NCBI GenBank assembly: GCA_016201085.1
Contig: JACQDO010000018.1
Location: 1 to 7,343, forward strand
DNA from: Hyphomicrobiales bacterium
GTDB taxonomy: Bacteria > Pseudomonadota > Alphaproteobacteria > Rhizobiales > Xanthobacteraceae
Length of the DNA stretch: 7,343 nt
Reading direction: 5' to 3'
Part shown: positions 6,388 to 7,343 of the stretch, piece by piece
Numbering within the stretch: position 1 is the first letter of the stretch
Layout of the letters: every line of letters begins with the position of its first letter
Made by a program: the position numbers and the translations under genes
Notes under the pieces: model-generated
Database searches by the model: none
Seen by the model: only the letters and a program-made list of their open reading frames with translations
What the model was told of the DNA's origin: nothing

Positions 6388-7027
6388 GTGTGCCGAGCAT
6401 GAACGACAGCTTGGAGGTGGAAGTCCTCTATCCAGTCTGATGGTGGCGAAGGATTAGCGAAGCGCAAGGGCGTCATCGCGAGGTGGGGTCTGAAGGAAGC
6501 GTGGAGCAAAGCCGCGGCCCGATGGACAAGAACCGGATCACGAGGCCTACCCGGCCGGACGAGCGAGCAACGGATCGCGAAGTCCACGGCCATCAAGGAC
6601 CGGGGTGGTAAATCCGGCGGGCGTGCGGCGAAGGCGGTCGATCTTACCTCGGGAGACCTGCGACGTGTCTCCGGCTTGGAGACTGAGCGATCCGTAAGGA
6701 TCGAAGATCGCGGCGCAGGAGTCAGCAAAGGGCATATTAAGCGGAGCGCGCTTCGTCGAAGGCCCGAACGTTGGCAGGACACTCGAACGTGGAGACCTCG
6801 GATCGGCCATGCGGCCGAAAATCCAGTTGTCTGGCCTTTGGGGTGACGGGAAAGGGTGAAGCCCGGACGGCGTTGCTCGAAGGGACCGAAGCCGGTGCGG
6901 CGGGCTCCATTATTAAAGCCTCCGGCGTTGGCGCGAAAGATCGCCAACGCTTAATCCAGCGAACCGCCGTATACGGACCCGTACGTACGGTGGTGTGGGA
7001 GGGGAGGAGCCGCGAGGCTCCCCCTAT
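6388..7027 (+). mobile_element. ORF-less group IIC intron (ribozyme only, about 640 nt)
   Basis: The element begins GTGTGCCGAGCATG, matching the GUGYG 5' end of group II introns and, from memory, the Oceanobacillus iheyensis group IIC intron start. Other stretches resembling that intron's domain I are CGCAAGGGCGTC (6464-6475) and GGTCTGAAGGAAGCG (6487-6501). Later landmarks are CTTACCTCGGGAGACCTG (6643-6660) and AGTCAGCAAAGGGCATATTA (6720-6739). A small hairpin at 6925-6950 (9-bp stem) occupies the domain IV position, followed by domain V (6962-6994), and domain VI with a 3' end in CTAT at 7027. EBS1 AACGGA (6569-6574) pairs with IBS1 TTCGTT (6382-6387) just before the start. The reverse transcriptase/maturase normally encoded in domain IV is absent. 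Mobility or efficient splicing would need a maturase from elsewhere. Boundaries are inferred by motif and could shift by a base or two at the 3' end. Confidence 0.87.
6962..7027 (+). ncRNA. Domains V and VI of the group IIC intron (catalytic core and branch site)
   Basis: Domain V: ACCGCCGTA (6963-6971) pairs with TACGGTGGT (6986-6994), including one G-U pair. TACG (6972-6975) pairs with CGTA (6980-6983) under a GACC tetraloop, and CG (6984-6985) forms the two-base bulge. The catalytic triad is CGC (6965-6967), the group IIC version of the usual AGC. Domain VI: GGAGCC (7006-7011) pairs with GGCTCC (7016-7021) under a GCGA loop, and GGG pairs with CCC (7022-7024) below. A single unpaired A at 7005 between the two stems is the expected branch-point adenosine. 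The sequence ends TAT at 7025-7027, matching the 3' AY rule. Confidence 0.88.
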
Positions 7028-7046
7028 CCCGATTGTCGCCGTGCCA

Positions 7047-7076
7047 TTGGCCTTCAGTCGCGCGCTCGCCTATGCT
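7047..7076 (+). promoter_or_regulatory. Candidate sigma-70-like promoter of the AraC-family gene
   Basis: TTGGCC (7047-7052) and TATGCT (7071-7076) lie 18 bases apart in the 58 nt between the intron end and the ATG at 7086. Start of transcription would fall almost at the ATG, implying a leaderless mRNA. This fits the lack of any purine-rich ribosome binding site there. The match is moderate. Confidence 0.3.
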
Positions 7077-7085
7077 TGATGCGCC

Positions 7086-7343
7086 ATGGCGACTTCACCG
7101 CTGCCGCTGTTTCACCTTTACGGCGATCCGCCGGACGACTCGGCGTTTGACTTCATCCATATCGAAACCATCGCCTCGCGCTCCTCGGTGCACGACTGGA
7201 ATATCCGCGCTCACCGCCACCGCAATTTGTTCCAGATTTTGCTGATCGAGAAGGGTGGCGGCGAGATGAACTTCGAGACGGCGACCGTGGCGTTTGCGGC
7301 GCCGACGGCGATCCTGGTGCCGGCCACCATCGCGCATGGCTTC
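7086..7343 (+). CDS. AraC-family transcriptional regulator, PobR-like (N-terminal part)
   Basis: The first 86 codons are present; the gene runs off the right edge, so the DNA-binding domain is not seen. The visible part is a cupin-type sensor domain. It starts PLFHLYGDPP (6-15), then has HDWNIRAHRHRNLFQIL (36-52) and VPATIAHGF (78-86), a pattern characteristic of AraC regulators related to PobR, which controls 4-hydroxybenzoate hydroxylase in response to an aromatic acid. Whether this one senses 4-hydroxybenzoate cannot be told without the neighbouring gene. The ATG at 7086 has no ribosome binding site; nearby ATGs at 7072 and 7079 are in other frames. It begins 58 nt after the intron. Confidence 0.85.
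   Translation, partial: MATSPLPLFHLYGDPPDDSAFDFIHIETIASRSSVHDWNIRAHRHRNLFQILLIEKGGGEMNFETATVAFAAPTAILVPATIAHGF

Noticed and set aside
6072..6947. 291-codon open frame on the minus strand across the Gln/Gly gene and the intron
   Set aside because: It crosses a terminator and the structured intron RNA; its Leu/Ala-rich stretch is only the complement of the CAG/GGC repeats.
6771..7079. 102-codon plus-strand frame inside the intron, as a possible maturase remnant
   Set aside because: It has no reverse transcriptase or maturase motifs and spans domains III to VI, which explain the sequence as RNA.

Overview
The window looks like a chromosomal segment of a GC-rich alphaproteobacterium of the order Hyphomicrobiales (Rhizobiales), most likely near Nitrobacteraceae/Xanthobacteraceae. 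The reasons are the style of the branched-chain amino acid (Liv) transporter genes, two palindromic repeats of types I associate with this group, and EcfG-type (general stress sigma factor) promoter motifs. This placement rests on recognition only; no search was run.

Positions 1-4875, minus strand: a high-affinity branched-chain amino acid ABC transporter operon in the order livH-livM-livG-livF-small membrane protein-livK. The genes are tightly coupled (1-nt gap livH/livM, 1-nt overlap livM/livG, ATGA overlap livF/small protein), except that a 99-bp double-hairpin repeat sits in the 127-nt gap between livG and livF. LivH and LivM form the channel, LivG and LivF the ATPases, and LivK the periplasmic receptor. 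livK runs off the left edge, so only its first 138 codons are seen.

Positions 5040-5837, plus strand: a divergent sterol desaturase/fatty acid hydroxylase family membrane protein with all its histidine clusters, followed by a REP-like palindrome.

Positions 5890-6383: two very small genes facing away from each other. One (minus) encodes a 27-residue hydrophobic peptide. The other (plus) encodes a 63-residue Gln/Gly-rich disordered protein. Each has an upstream motif resembling the EcfG promoter (GGAAC-N16-CGTT or a near match), suggesting a stress-induced divergent pair. The plus gene ends in a textbook intrinsic terminator.

Positions 6388-7027: a compact group IIC-type intron RNA of about 640 nt without a reverse transcriptase gene, inserted 7 nt after the terminator stem, where this intron class is known to insert. 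Boundaries, EBS1-IBS1 pairing, a small domain IV hairpin, domain V with its CGC triad and domain VI with a bulged A can all be read. This is the most notable element of the window.

Positions 7086-7343, plus strand: the start of an AraC-family regulator of the PobR type, cut by the right edge.
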